The translations under genes and the position numbers were made by a program. From Gemmatimonadota bacterium (GTDB taxonomy: Bacteria > Gemmatimonadota > Gemmatimonadetes > Gemmatimonadales > GWC2-71-9): a stretch of DNA of 64,000 bases. This document shows, one piece after another, positions 43,447-53,477 of the stretch. The stretch covers positions 1 to 64,000 of the forward strand of contig JAJCZX010000041.1 in NCBI GenBank assembly GCA_029262195.1. The letters are read 5' to 3'. Under the pieces are notes generated by a model, which ran no database searches, had not been told where the DNA came from, and worked only from the letters and a program-made list of their open reading frames with translations. Position 1 is the stretch's first letter; every line of letters starts with the position of its first letter.

Positions 43447-43482
43447 AATTATCACAACCTGATATATCAGAATGTGATAATT
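43447..43482. promoter_or_regulatory. Nested palindrome, probable PadR operator
   Basis: Outer arms AATTATCACA and TGTGATAATT are exact complements and share one dyad axis with a central perfect palindrome CTGATATATCAG; only the two-base spacers AC/AA break the symmetry. It ends 12 bp before the padR start codon, ideal for autorepression. Confidence 0.82.
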
Positions 43483-43494
43483 CGAGGGCGATTA

Positions 43495-43821
43495 ATGGCT
43501 GAACTACCTGATTTAACCAATTCGATGTTTTTCATTCTTCTGGCGCTGGCAGATGAACCCCGTCATGGTCTAGGTATTGTTGACGAGGTCCGAACTCAAA
43601 CCGATGGTCGAGTGAAAATGGGTCCCGCGCTTCTTTACTCGTCGCTGAAACGTTTGTCCCGATTGAAGTTCGTCCGCCCGGCTGCAAAGCCGACTGCCGA
43701 GGCAGATCCTCGAAGAAAATATTACCGCATTACGGATGCGGGACGGCGAGCCTTAAGCGCTCACGGTCGGCTCTGGGAAACAGCGGTTGAGATAGCCAAA
43801 AACAAACAGGCGCTCGGTTAG
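43495..43821 (+). CDS. PadR-family transcriptional regulator
   Basis: A 108-residue winged-helix protein: LTNSMFFILLALADEPRHGL, EVRTQTDGRVKMGPALLYSS, LKRLSRLKFVRPA, RRKYYRITDAGRRALSAH. The ATG at 43495 is preferred; the upstream frame extension would run through the palindrome. It is 16 bp before the permease gene it presumably controls, the usual PadR-ADOP pair. Confidence 0.9.
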   Translation: MAELPDLTNSMFFILLALADEPRHGLGIVDEVRTQTDGRVKMGPALLYSSLKRLSRLKFVRPAAKPTAEADPRRKYYRITDAGRRALSAHGRLWETAVEIAKNKQALG

Positions 43822-43837
43822 AGGTTGAACTAATCCG

Positions 43838-46471
43838 ATGAGCATCTGGCGCTCTATTAACGAACGAATCTACTGGTCTTTACTTCTTGTTTTCCCCTAC
43901 GGGTTTAGGCGGACCAACCGGGACGAAATGATGGCTGTTTTTCGCCATCACTGGGAGTTGAGCCGGTTCCCCAGGACCCCGCGAGTCTGGTGGCTTGTCG
44001 CGGTCGACGCTGCTCAAGTCCTCCCTCACGAATGGGCTTTCTCTTTTGCGGAGTTGTACAGGCATATGAAACAGACCAACTGGTTTACCGTACCTGCCCA
44101 GCTGGCGAACGAGTTCAAATTCGGTCTCCGTTCGCTCGTGAGGAAGCCAGGACATCTGGCGATCGCGATGTTGTCCCTCGCTCTCGGTATTGGTTTCAAC
44201 ATTGTCATTTTTACCGTGATCAACGGTTTGGTGTTGCAGCCGTTGCCTTTTAACGGGGCGAGTCGCTTGGCGTATGTGGTCAAACAGCACAACACGGAGG
44301 GTTGGATCACGTCGCCCGATCGCGAGGTAGTACGCGTTCTATCAGAGGAAGAGGAATTCTTCGAGGTCGTTGAGCCTTACTCCTCGAGTACGCTGACGAT
44401 GCTTGGCGGGAGTGAACCACGAGTGGTTTTCGCCATATCTGTGAGTGAAACGTTTATGGCCAACTTCGGAGTTACACCGCTTCTGGGTAGAGGGTTTATT
44501 CCGGGCGACTCCGACGCCGCAGAGACTTCGATAGTGTTGTCGGAGCATCTCTGGCGAAGCGCGTTTGGTGAAGACAGGGCAATCATTGGCAGGACTCTGG
44601 AGTTCGAAGGAGAGGAGTATCTTGTTCTAGGTGTAGTCGCTGGCAATTTCCGAATGGCAATGACCGGGACTCCAGACGCCTGGATGCTTCATGGCGAAGA
44701 CCCCGGCCAAACGGCTGTGTTGGCCCGGCTCACTCCGGGGACCACGATTCAGGCCGCTTCGTCTAGAGCAGCGGCAATCGGAGCCGGTCTGGAAGAACAA
44801 GAGGGCCTGAGCGGAGAAGATTGGACGGAAAAGGTTGTGGCGCCGCCCGCTTTTCTGGGTAATGAGTTCACCAGGACCCTTTGGGTATTGCTTGCTGCGG
44901 TAGGGTTGGTGTTTTTGATCGCCTGCTCAAATCTGGCCAACCTGACGCTTGCCAAGGGTTTGTCGCGTTTTCAAGAGCTCGGTGTCCGTCGCGCTTTGGG
45001 AGCGAGCCGCCTCCAGGTCGTTCGTCTGTTCATGGTTGAGAGTGCGATATTAAGTGTGATGGGCGGAACCCTTGGTTTGCTTTTGGCCCATTGGGGGCTG
45101 TCGATGGTGCAACGGATAAGGCCGGCCTATGTATCCGCGTTGGACTTTGTGACGATCGGACCACGCATCTGGCTGGCGGCGTTCGGGATTTCCGCGATAG
45201 CAGCAATCTTGTTTGGCCTGCTCCCCGCGTTCCGCCTCGGTGGGGCCGACTTCAATCCCTCTCTTCGCTCGGGATCGCGTTTCTCTTCCGGGACTTCGGG
45301 GGACCGAAAGGCAAGAAAAGCGCTCGTCGCAGCCGAGGTTGCGCTTGCCCTTCCGTTGACCATCGCTGCCGGTTTAATGGCCCGGACGGTCTATGAGTCA
45401 ACTCACCAGGATTTTGGAATCGCGCTTGACGGGCTGATCTCGGCGGATGTACCGCTGCCCGATGATCGCTACGGAGATGAAGGCGTACGCGGTGCTTTTT
45501 GGGCACAGTTGAGTGACGGGTTGGAGGCCTCTCAGTTGATAGAAAGTTTTGCGGTTACCTCGTTCGCTCCCCCTCGGTTTTCGATCCTTTTTGGTGAACC
45601 CGAAGTTGAAAACCTCACGTTGTCAGGGGCGGCTCAAGCAATGGTCTATACAATTCCTTCTCCGCCGGGCTACCTGGAGATGGCCGGAACCGCGGTCCTT
45701 CATGGAAGATCGTTTGTTGCAGAAGATGCCAGTCAAGATGTGGTGATCGTCAACGAGGCGTTTGCGAAACGTTTCGCATCCGGCGCTGACGCGGTCGGCA
45801 GGCGTTTGAAATACGCCGGGGAGTCAGACAATCGTTGGCACACGATTGTCGGGGTTGTCCAAAACGTGGTGGGCACTGCGGGGGCGGATGCCGCCGACCG
45901 GATTCAAATTTACTCACCCACAACGAGTGCAAGGGGCGGGAAGGTTTTACTGCGAAGTGGCGCTCCTATCGAAATGGTATTACCGGTTTTGAAGAGCCTT
46001 GTATGGGCCATTGACCCGGAGGTGCCGATCAGGCAGATGGTTTCAGTGCGCAAAAACTTTATGGACATATTTGGCAGGCAGCGTTTCGCCGCTACTCTCT
46101 TTGCTTCGTTTGGGCTGGTGGGTCTGCTGCTCTCGGCAATAGGGATACATGGGGTAGTTGCGCTTTCAGTGAATCAACGTCTCCCCGAATTGGGAGTGCG
46201 GATGGTGTTTGGGGCGAAGACTGGCAACCTTGCCAGGACGGTTTTGGTTGACGGTCTCGGCCCAGTAGTGGTGGGTGCGATGATTGGCTTGGGGGCCAGC
46301 GTTGCCCTTGTTAGGCTTGTGCCTGAAGGGCTTGTTGGGACGCCACACCTTGATCCTGCAATGACAACGGGATTGACGCTGAGTTTGCTTGCTGTTGGCG
46401 CCCTGGCATGTCTGGGACCTTTGATCAAAGCGATTCGGTTGGACCCCGCAACGGTTCTCCGGAGCGATTAA
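43838..46471 (+). CDS. ADOP-type FtsX/MacB permease with prefix domain
   Basis: An 877-residue permease. Residues 1-about 80 are a permease-prefix segment (INERIYWSLLLVFPYGFRRT, RDEMMAVFRHHWELSRFPRT). Then two MacB-PCD/FtsX halves as in the other copies: GHLAIAMLSLALGIGFNIVI, AVGLVFLIACSNLANLTLAK, LGVRRALGASRLQVVRLFMV, KALVAAEVALALPLTIAAGL, ELGVRMVFGAKTGNLARTVL. Controlled probably by the upstream PadR. Confidence 0.88.
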   Translation: MSIWRSINERIYWSLLLVFPYGFRRTNRDEMMAVFRHHWELSRFPRTPRVWWLVAVDAAQVLPHEWAFSFAELYRHMKQTNWFTVPAQLANEFKFGLRSLVRKPGHLAIAMLSLALGIGFNIVIFTVINGLVLQPLPFNGASRLAYVVKQHNTEGWITSPDREVVRVLSEEEEFFEVVEPYSSSTLTMLGGSEPRVVFAISVSETFMANFGVTPLLGRGFIPGDSDAAETSIVLSEHLWRSAFGEDRAIIGRTLEFEGEEYLVLGVVAGNFRMAMTGTPDAWMLHGEDPGQTAVLARLTPGTTIQAASSRAAAIGAGLEEQEGLSGEDWTEKVVAPPAFLGNEFTRTLWVLLAAVGLVFLIACSNLANLTLAKGLSRFQELGVRRALGASRLQVVRLFMVESAILSVMGGTLGLLLAHWGLSMVQRIRPAYVSALDFVTIGPRIWLAAFGISAIAAILFGLLPAFRLGGADFNPSLRSGSRFSSGTSGDRKARKALVAAEVALALPLTIAAGLMARTVYESTHQDFGIALDGLISADVPLPDDRYGDEGVRGAFWAQLSDGLEASQLIESFAVTSFAPPRFSILFGEPEVENLTLSGAAQAMVYTIPSPPGYLEMAGTAVLHGRSFVAEDASQDVVIVNEAFAKRFASGADAVGRRLKYAGESDNRWHTIVGVVQNVVGTAGADAADRIQIYSPTTSARGGKVLLRSGAPIEMVLPVLKSLVWAIDPEVPIRQMVSVRKNFMDIFGRQRFAATLFASFGLVGLLLSAIGIHGVVALSVNQRLPELGVRMVFGAKTGNLARTVLVDGLGPVVVGAMIGLGASVALVRLVPEGLVGTPHLDPAMTTGLTLSLLAVGALACLGPLIKAIRLDPATVLRSD

Positions 46472-46492
46472 AGGGTCGATCTTCCTGAAAAA

Positions 46493-48022
46493 CTAGTTTT
46501 GCTTAAGGATGAACAGGCCTTCGTTCCCGCTGGTTACCGCGATCACTCCACTGTCGAAAAACGGGTAGTTACTCCAGGTTCCACCGAACATTCCGTTGGT
46601 GCCGCCCGGCGTCGTGTCAAAGAACCCGACCTGACGCGGCCGGGTCGCGTTTCGAACGTCGACGATGAAGAACCCCGCCGTGTAGTTCGACTGATACATG
46701 TTGTCACCCCGGATGTAAAGGTTATGGTCGATTGATCTGGTTGGTCCGAGGTACTCGTGTGCCAGAATGGGGTCGTCAAGGTCTTCAATATCCCACACAA
46801 GAGTCCGAGTTGCCGACGCGAGTCCGTTGCGTTCGTCCAGCTCGTCGTTCACAAAAAAATATCGTTGATCCTCGCTGATCCAACCCTGGTGCGTATAGGC
46901 CACATTGGGATATGTCGCGTTCGCGATAAGAGTTGGCGCAGTTTTGTCTGTTACATCTGCGATACTCAGCGCAGTCTCGTTTGAACCGAAACACACTTCG
47001 CGTCCCGAGTGATCAGAGTCGGGGCCCGTGTAGTTGATGCACATGGCATCATGTGTGTAGCCAGTGCGCTGAAGCCCGGTTTGGTTGTCGGCAAAACATC
47101 CCGCGAAGGTTGGACTCGCGGGTGTCCGGAGGTCAACCATATGGAGTCCGCCCCCGCAAACATTACCGCCACTGCTGCTGCCAACTATGTATCCAAATCC
47201 CGATGCCTCGTTGATAACGATGTTGTGAGCGCTCCCGATGCCATCGTAGTTGAAAGTTGCGGTGAAGGTGGTTGGCGCACCCGTAGTCGATCGCAATTCC
47301 TCAAGGTTGAAAACCTGCATCCCGTGTGATCCGGCTCCATCCGCCACGACGAAAGCATGATTCCGATAAACCTTCACGTCGCGCCACCCGCTGGAACGAG
47401 AACCGGCGCGCGGAAGCTCTCCCAGGTAAGCCGGGTTGACCGGGTCAGAGACATCTACGAAGGCGAGTCCATCGGTACGCCCAACCAGAACAAATTCCTT
47501 TCCCGTCAACGAATCAGTCCATCCCCAAACGTCGTTCAGGCGTTCTGCTCCCAGAGCACCCAGGTTTGGGAGTGGAAGAAACGAAAGCAGATCGACCCCA
47601 TCGCATTCGAATTGAGCCGAAAGTCCCCCCTCACAGGGGATCGTACTTCCGGTAATCGGAAAAAAACCAATGCTGCGACTAAATACCGTTACGCGTAGGG
47701 AATCCGCTCCTGTGGATGAAGATGCTACCACAAACGTTGTGCCTTTGTTGATTGCGGTGATTGAGCCCTCTTCGTCCACTTCCGCAATGGTCGGGTCGAC
47801 CGATATCCATTCCAGGTGCCTTACGGATCTGGACTCAAACACGTCGCCATTGATCGATAGGGCGACGCTTACGGATTTTCCAATCGTGTCTATGACGACG
47901 GTCCGGGCCACAATCGCGAACGCCGAGGTTGATGCGTCCGGGCCCGATGCTTCGCCGCATCCTGTGGATGCCGTGGCAACAAGAGCAAGGGTAGCAAGTG
48001 CTTTGTAAAATCCGTGGTTCAT
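46493..48022 (-). CDS. Choice-of-anchor-B / LVIVD-repeat lipoprotein
   Basis: A 509-residue protein with lipoprotein signal (LATLALVATASTGC). Residues about 50-125 form a Big_2-like Ig domain (VVASSSTGADSLRVTVFSRS). The rest is a propeller of LVIVD repeats: FVLVGRTDGLAFVDVSDPVN, GGLHMVDLRTPASPTFAGCF, TALSIADVTDKTAP, GFFIVDVRNATRPRQVGFFD. These proteins are surface exposed; function unknown. Start at ATG 48022 with AAAAGAA upstream. Confidence 0.8.
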   Translation of the reverse strand: MNHGFYKALATLALVATASTGCGEASGPDASTSAFAIVARTVVIDTIGKSVSVALSINGDVFESRSVRHLEWISVDPTIAEVDEEGSITAINKGTTFVVASSSTGADSLRVTVFSRSIGFFPITGSTIPCEGGLSAQFECDGVDLLSFLPLPNLGALGAERLNDVWGWTDSLTGKEFVLVGRTDGLAFVDVSDPVNPAYLGELPRAGSRSSGWRDVKVYRNHAFVVADGAGSHGMQVFNLEELRSTTGAPTTFTATFNYDGIGSAHNIVINEASGFGYIVGSSSGGNVCGGGLHMVDLRTPASPTFAGCFADNQTGLQRTGYTHDAMCINYTGPDSDHSGREVCFGSNETALSIADVTDKTAPTLIANATYPNVAYTHQGWISEDQRYFFVNDELDERNGLASATRTLVWDIEDLDDPILAHEYLGPTRSIDHNLYIRGDNMYQSNYTAGFFIVDVRNATRPRQVGFFDTTPGGTNGMFGGTWSNYPFFDSGVIAVTSGNEGLFILKQN

Positions 48023-48127
48023 TTCTTTTCGTGTCCAAGTTCGGGAGGGGGGTCGTCCCGTTTTATTCTGATACACGTGGGAGCGGGCCCTGGTTGCATC
48101 TGTGAATGGGTGTTCACGCTACCGGAA

Positions 48128-49687
48128 TTAGTCCGTGGTATGGGTCCCGACGATTTCGCGAGATACGTTGGACATCTTACGAAGCAAACCGCCCAGCTGC
48201 TCGTACCGGTGTTTCAGGTATCGCCGTAGGCCGATGCGCCCAAGGGTATATGTGCTTGAAATGGTGATAGCGCCGATGGACAGGCCGCCGATAAGTCCCA
48301 TGCCTCCGCCGACAATAACCTCGCTGATCATTGCCGTTAACATAGACCCGCCCACCAAAGACCCGATAACCAGCATTCCGTGATGAACGCCGGCGGATTC
48401 GGTTATGCTGAGCTTCGTCTCCCCCCGTTTGGGGCTAACCGTTATGTGAATTAACCGACCAGTCCCACCCATCGAGTTCTGGTAGCTCGCGGAATTCCAG
48501 GACAGGGAGCGCCCCATCGTTTCGTTGACGCGCCCTACCTCGCGCAGATTCAATCGGATTTCCTCCAATAACGCCCCAAACTCTTCTGGCGGCACCTCGC
48601 CGGCAATTGTCGCTTCCATTTCGATGCTTGATGGCATCGAGTAAAGTCCGCCCTGAAGAACAGGAGCGTTGGCGCTGGAATCGAGGTCTATGATCGCCTC
48701 GTGGACGCGTTGAGGAGACAAACCGACATCGGTTGCGATTGCCTCGATTGCGCCCACAGTGAGGTTGCCTTCGGTTGTCGGATTGGCGAACTGAGATTCC
48801 GCCGCGTGTTTGATAATCGCTGAAACCTGATTCTCAGCGTATCTCCGTTTGACCTTCTTTTCCCCTTTTAACGCCGCAACAAATTCAGCTGGCGATTCGA
48901 ATCGGTCACTCGGCCGCCGGGCCAGTGCACGGGCCAGTGCCGGTTCTACATGTTTGGGGCAGGCGTCGATTCTTGTGCGGTGTGCGGATGGGATGTCTCG
49001 CAGCAATCCTTCATCTGAGTCGGCGTCGCTTAACCAGATCCCTGGGACGGCGCCGACAATCATTTCATAGGTGACGCAAGCGAGGCCGTAAACATCGGTA
49101 GTGGGGCCGAGGTCGGTGGAACCGGCGGCCTGTTCGGGGCTCATGTAACCTACGGTTCCAAGCGGGAAGCCGGTGCGCGTGAGGGATGACACGCCCGCGG
49201 TACTGATTGCCTTGGCGATTCCGAAATCTCCCACGACCGGGTATCCGCGAGAAAAAAGAATGTTTTCAGGTTTAATATCGCGATGTACTACTCCCTGTTG
49301 GTGGGCGTATTCGAGCGCGTCTGCAACCTTTCGAGTGATCGAAATTACCCTGTCAATGTCGAAATTGCCTTTTTCTATCTGGGTCCTCAGAGATCCGCCT
49401 TCCACCAGCGGCATGACATAGTAAAAAGTGTCGCTGGCCTGCCCGGAGTCGATCAACATAAGAATATGCGGGTGCTGCAGCTGAGCGGCTATTTCGATTT
49501 CCCGGAGAAAACGCTCTGCCCCAAGGTTGGCTGAAAGTTCGGGCTTCAGGACCTTGATTGCCACTTCGCGGCGATGCTTCATGTCGTCAGCGCGATAGAC
49601 TGTAGCCATGCCGCCGCGTCCTACAACGTCGCGCAGTTCATACCGTCCCTTGAGGTCGGCTACTAGTTCACTCGGGATTTGTTTCAT
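48128..49687 (-). CDS. Hanks-type serine/threonine protein kinase with membrane tail
   Basis: A 519-residue protein. Kinase domain residues about 15-275: GRGGMATVYRADD (P loop), VAIKVLKPE (Lys), catalytic HRDIKPENILF, metal DFGIAKA, GTVGYMSPEQA. All key residues are present, so it should be active. The C-terminal half has an unknown domain (about 280-430) and two close hydrophobic stretches (HHGMLVIGSLVGGSMLTAMI, GGGMGLIGGLSIGAITIS), ending with a short basic tail. No PASTA or other sensor domain. Common in Gemmatimonadota-like genomes. Confidence 0.9.
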   Translation of the reverse strand: MKQIPSELVADLKGRYELRDVVGRGGMATVYRADDMKHRREVAIKVLKPELSANLGAERFLREIEIAAQLQHPHILMLIDSGQASDTFYYVMPLVEGGSLRTQIEKGNFDIDRVISITRKVADALEYAHQQGVVHRDIKPENILFSRGYPVVGDFGIAKAISTAGVSSLTRTGFPLGTVGYMSPEQAAGSTDLGPTTDVYGLACVTYEMIVGAVPGIWLSDADSDEGLLRDIPSAHRTRIDACPKHVEPALARALARRPSDRFESPAEFVAALKGEKKVKRRYAENQVSAIIKHAAESQFANPTTEGNLTVGAIEAIATDVGLSPQRVHEAIIDLDSSANAPVLQGGLYSMPSSIEMEATIAGEVPPEEFGALLEEIRLNLREVGRVNETMGRSLSWNSASYQNSMGGTGRLIHITVSPKRGETKLSITESAGVHHGMLVIGSLVGGSMLTAMISEVIVGGGMGLIGGLSIGAITISSTYTLGRIGLRRYLKHRYEQLGGLLRKMSNVSREIVGTHTTD

Positions 49688-49904
49688 GGGCGTAATTCAA
49701 GTCGCATCGGGTCGAGGCGGTCACAGATGTTAACCCAGTTACTCTGGTCCGGCGATACCAAACGCGCAAGAGTTCTCTCCGACATCGGGAATCGCCCAAA
49801 TACTCCCGACGTCGCCCACCATCATTCGTCAGTTTCGTCCGGCATAACGCTTTGGAGCCGACTGAAATGCACAGTACTTTTTCAGCGACTTCTTCGGAGC
49901 TCCT

Positions 49905-52574
49905 TCATTCTGCCCGCAACGCAACCATCGGGTCCACACGACTGGCCCTGCGAGCTGGCACGAGCATTGCCAAAATTCCAACTGCGGAGACGACCAACAA
50001 CACTCCGCCAAAAACAAGCGGGTCATGCGGGTTAACGTCGAACAAGAAAGTACCGAGGAACCGGGTAACCCCCACGGCGGCTGCGAGTCCGAGGACCAAG
50101 CCTGCAACGATCTGGGATCCTCCCTGGCGCAGGATCAGCCGGAGGACTTCTCCGGATGCGGCGCCGAGCGCGATGCGAATCCCTAGTTCGGGGGTACGGC
50201 TGCTAACAGAAAACGAGAGCACTCCGTACAGTCCGACGATCGCCATTGTGAGCGTGACTACTCCAAAAACGACAAAGAAGACACCAAAAATATTAAAGAA
50301 AAACGATGCCTGGCCGAGGGGTTCAGATAGTAATTCTTCTGAGAACACCGGCAGGTCCTGATCCAACACCTTTACCGTTTCCCTTATTGCTCCCGCCAGA
50401 GCTAACGGATCGCCGGCGCTGGCCGTGGCTACGATCAACAAGAAAGTCTGGTCGTTTTGCAGGGAGGGAACGTAGTAACTTGAGGAATCTCCGAATTGCC
50501 GTCCCAGCCGCTCCATTCCCATATCGGGTGCGACGCCAACTACAGTAACCCAATCGCCGTTTTCTTCAGTTCCCTGGTGGAATCGCTGCCCGACCGGATT
50601 GGCTCCGGGGAAAAATCGGTTAGCGAAGTCGGTACCGATGATTGCGACAGGCGCTTGGTCTCTACCGTCGCTGGCGGCGAAGTCTCGTCCCATCGTGTTG
50701 GCGACACCCAGAGTCCTGAAGAAGTCGGGCGAAACAATGACCCTCCTACCGGTTGGTATATCTCGCTCCCGGTCGAAGGTCTCTCCGTCCAGCCGTATCC
50801 TTTGGCGTTGACCGCCAAGGCCTGGTACTCCAGAGGTAGTAGCCGCAGAAGCGATCTGGGGGTGCGCCACCAGTGAGGACAAAAGGTCTTCGTTGAACTG
50901 GCTGCGCTTTTCTTCGGTGTCGTACGTCTCGACAGGAATTATCATCTGAGCCGTGAATATCTCGTCGGCGTTGAACGGGAAGTCGATGTCGCCGACGCTT
51001 TTCATGCTCTTTGCCATAAGTCCTGCGCCCACCAACAAAAGGCACGACAACGCTACTTCGCCAATTACCAGGATCTTGCTGACGCGTCCCATGCGCAGGC
51101 TGGAAGTTCCCCGAGACTCGTCTTTGAGCATGAGGTTAACGTCCGCCCTCGCAACCTGCAGTGCGGGGAAGGCTCCGGCAGCCACGCTTGTGAAAGCCGC
51201 GATTCCAAGGGCATACAAAAGAATCGGGGTGTCGATTACGAACTCTATAAAGAAAGGCCGAAAGTCTCTGGTGGCGGCGTCAAAAGCACCGACCGCGCCG
51301 TATGCCATGAGTGTTCCCAGAACTGCAGCCAGCGCGGCGAGGACAATAGCCTCGGCGAAAAATGGCAGGACAACCCTGAACCGGCTTGCCCCCATCGCGC
51401 CTCGGACCGCCGCCTCTTTCGTACGCATTGCCGCTCTTGAGAGTAGGATGTTCGCTACGTTGGCGCAGGCTACCATCAACACTAACAACCCCGCTGCCAT
51501 CATGACCAGAAACACGCTACCGAATTCGTCAATCGGCGTTGCGTTCTGTGAGAATGACATGAATCGTACCCCTACTCCCTCGTTGGTCTCCGGGAATTCT
51601 GTTTCCAGGGTGCGAGCTATCGAAGCAATATCGAATTGCGATTGTTCGAGTGAAATACCGTCTTTCAGGCGGCCCATCACCGTTAACGGTCGTTCTCCGC
51701 GTGCCACGGTCGACGGACCCGTGTTCATCGGTACCCAGATGGACTGGCCACCTGGAAAGCCAAAACCTTCAGGCATCACGCCGATTATTGTCACAGGGCG
51801 CCCATTCAGTCGCGGCACTCTTCCCACGATGTCGTCTGCACCGTTGAAGTGCCCGTTCCAAACGTCGTAGCCGATTACGGCAACCGGGTCAGCTCCGGGT
51901 AGATCTTCTCCCGGTAGGAAGGTGCGGCCCATTAGTGGAGTCACCCTCAACATGTCGAAAGTGTTAGCTGTGACAAACGCGGCTTCATATCTCTGCGGGT
52001 TTTCTCCCGTGCCGCTGATGTTGAACGTGCCCCCATGCCACGCGAACATGCCCTGGAACGTGCTTTGTCGTTCTCGAAAATCGAAAAAATCGTGAACAGG
52101 TACTCTTTGCTCGGGGATATCTTCGGCGAGATTGGTTTCAAACACCATTGTCAATCGATCAGCTCCAGGAAAATCGAGCCCGCGAAGAAAAACCCCGTAC
52201 ATGATGGTGAACATGCTGGTCGATAGACCGATCCCAACCGCGAGGATAAGAACTGACATAAGAGCTGAAACCGGCTGCTTGATGAGGGCTCGAAAGCCGA
52301 ACCTGAGGTCATTGAAGAGAGATGTCATTTCTGTCCTTGCTCGTCTCGTAGGTATCGGGGAGGTGTTGTGCTTCAGTTGATCACGTGTGAACGACAGCAC
52401 TATTGAGATGGATTCACTGCGATACCATGCTCTTGCTTTCTTCAATCCGAGGAGGGGCAACCGGCGTTCCAGGAACTCCTCGTCGAGATCGCCAACGACT
52501 GTGTCGTGCTGATCGGTCGGGATCAACGCAGTCATCAGTGCCCTGAAAAACCCGGGGATGCCCTGGGTTGTCAT
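49905..52574 (-). CDS. ADOP-type FtsX/MacB permease with prefix domain
   Basis: An 889-residue permease: prefix segment at residues 1-about 75 (GFFRALMTALIPTDQHDTVV, GDLDEEFLERRLPLLGLKKA), then the duplicated MacB-PCD/FtsX layout (PVSALMSVLILAVGIGLSTS, LVLMVACANVANILLSRAAM, KEAAVRGAMGASRFRVVLPF, KILVIGEVALSCLLLVGAGL, PELGIRIALGAASGEVLRLI). Its start overlaps the upstream padR gene by 4 bp (ATGA). The 217-bp gap behind it, before the kinase gene, shows no gene. Confidence 0.88.
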   Translation of the reverse strand: MTTQGIPGFFRALMTALIPTDQHDTVVGDLDEEFLERRLPLLGLKKARAWYRSESISIVLSFTRDQLKHNTSPIPTRRARTEMTSLFNDLRFGFRALIKQPVSALMSVLILAVGIGLSTSMFTIMYGVFLRGLDFPGADRLTMVFETNLAEDIPEQRVPVHDFFDFRERQSTFQGMFAWHGGTFNISGTGENPQRYEAAFVTANTFDMLRVTPLMGRTFLPGEDLPGADPVAVIGYDVWNGHFNGADDIVGRVPRLNGRPVTIIGVMPEGFGFPGGQSIWVPMNTGPSTVARGERPLTVMGRLKDGISLEQSQFDIASIARTLETEFPETNEGVGVRFMSFSQNATPIDEFGSVFLVMMAAGLLVLMVACANVANILLSRAAMRTKEAAVRGAMGASRFRVVLPFFAEAIVLAALAAVLGTLMAYGAVGAFDAATRDFRPFFIEFVIDTPILLYALGIAAFTSVAAGAFPALQVARADVNLMLKDESRGTSSLRMGRVSKILVIGEVALSCLLLVGAGLMAKSMKSVGDIDFPFNADEIFTAQMIIPVETYDTEEKRSQFNEDLLSSLVAHPQIASAATTSGVPGLGGQRQRIRLDGETFDRERDIPTGRRVIVSPDFFRTLGVANTMGRDFAASDGRDQAPVAIIGTDFANRFFPGANPVGQRFHQGTEENGDWVTVVGVAPDMGMERLGRQFGDSSSYYVPSLQNDQTFLLIVATASAGDPLALAGAIRETVKVLDQDLPVFSEELLSEPLGQASFFFNIFGVFFVVFGVVTLTMAIVGLYGVLSFSVSSRTPELGIRIALGAASGEVLRLILRQGGSQIVAGLVLGLAAAVGVTRFLGTFLFDVNPHDPLVFGGVLLVVSAVGILAMLVPARRASRVDPMVALRAE

Positions 52575-52897
52575 CGTCTTCCAAACAACACGATGTCGAG
52601 GCCGGTTTTCATTTCATCGATGGCGCGGGTGGACGTCCGAAGCGCGGCAAGCCCGGTATCGTTAAGGGAATAAAACTTTTTGCTTTTGCCGCCCCTCGTC
52701 GGGGTTGGGGAACCCATGGAAGACTTCAGATAGTCTTTCTTTTCCAATCTTGCCAGGGCAGTGTAAATAGCGCCTCGGGCCACACTGCGGCCCGTCCGTT
52801 TTTCGATTTCCGCTCTGATAGGAACCCCGTAGGTTCGGCCGCCAAGGCGCAAGATAGCTAGCAAAACAAGTGTTTCGAGTTCACCCAACGCGCTCAT
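52571..52897 (-). CDS. PadR-family transcriptional regulator
   Basis: A 108-residue PadR protein: ALGELETLVLLAILRLGGRT, RAEIEKRTGRSVARGAIYTA, LARLEKKDYLKSS, GKSKKFYSLNDTGLAAL. Start at 52897 (ATG); the upstream extension to 52930 has no family match. Translationally coupled to the permease. No clean palindrome like that of the 43.5-kb copy was found upstream. Confidence 0.9.
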   Translation of the reverse strand: MSALGELETLVLLAILRLGGRTYGVPIRAEIEKRTGRSVARGAIYTALARLEKKDYLKSSMGSPTPTRGGKSKKFYSLNDTGLAALRTSTRAIDEMKTGLDIVLFGRR

Positions 52898-53023
52898 AGT
52901 CTTTTCTCCATGGAAATGACTACGTTGCATACATTATTGGAGTTTCAACAGTTTTCAGATCAAAGGAAAAGGGCCCGTCGATGTGCGACGGACCCTCGAA
53001 ACCCCTAACTGAACCTGCTCGTT

Positions 53024-53470
53024 CTAATGCGATGAGTACATCGCCTCCAGACGATTCAGTGCGCTGGTCCACCCCTTGGTGTGGCCTTCGGTGGCTTCAG
53101 CGTTCGGGAACAACTCATGGATGAACACCACTTCAGTAGTGGCGCCCTGGTCGTTCAACTCAACCGTCACCAATGTCTCACCCGCATCGTGATCGGCTTC
53201 TTGCCATTGCCAGGTGAACGACAGCCTGGAGGGTGGGTTGATTTCTCGGTACACTCCCTTTGCATTGTGCTGTTTGCCTTCGGCGTTGTCCATGCGGATG
53301 TGGTAATCTCCTCCGATTCGCAAATCTACTTCGGCCACCCCTACGGTCATGCCCTCGGGTGCAAACCACTGTTTCAATTTTGCCGGGTCAGTAAATGCGT
53401 CAAATACTGCCGCTCGGTCGGCCGCTATCGTCCTTGTGAGACGAAGTGCAGTGTCGGTTTTTGTGTTCAT
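53024..53470 (-). CDS. SRPBCC/AHSA1-family protein
   Basis: A 148-residue START-like protein: LTRTIAADRAAVFDAFTDPA, KLKQWFAPEGM, DYHIRMDNAEGK, GWTSALNRLEAMYSS. Such small AHSA1 proteins bind hydrophobic ligands and are very often encoded with an ArsR-type regulator, as here (7-bp gap). Ligand unknown. Confidence 0.9.
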   Translation of the reverse strand: MNTKTDTALRLTRTIAADRAAVFDAFTDPAKLKQWFAPEGMTVGVAEVDLRIGGDYHIRMDNAEGKQHNAKGVYREINPPSRLSFTWQWQEADHDAGETLVTVELNDQGATTEVVFIHELFPNAEATEGHTKGWTSALNRLEAMYSSH

Positions 53471-53477
53471 TTTGGGG

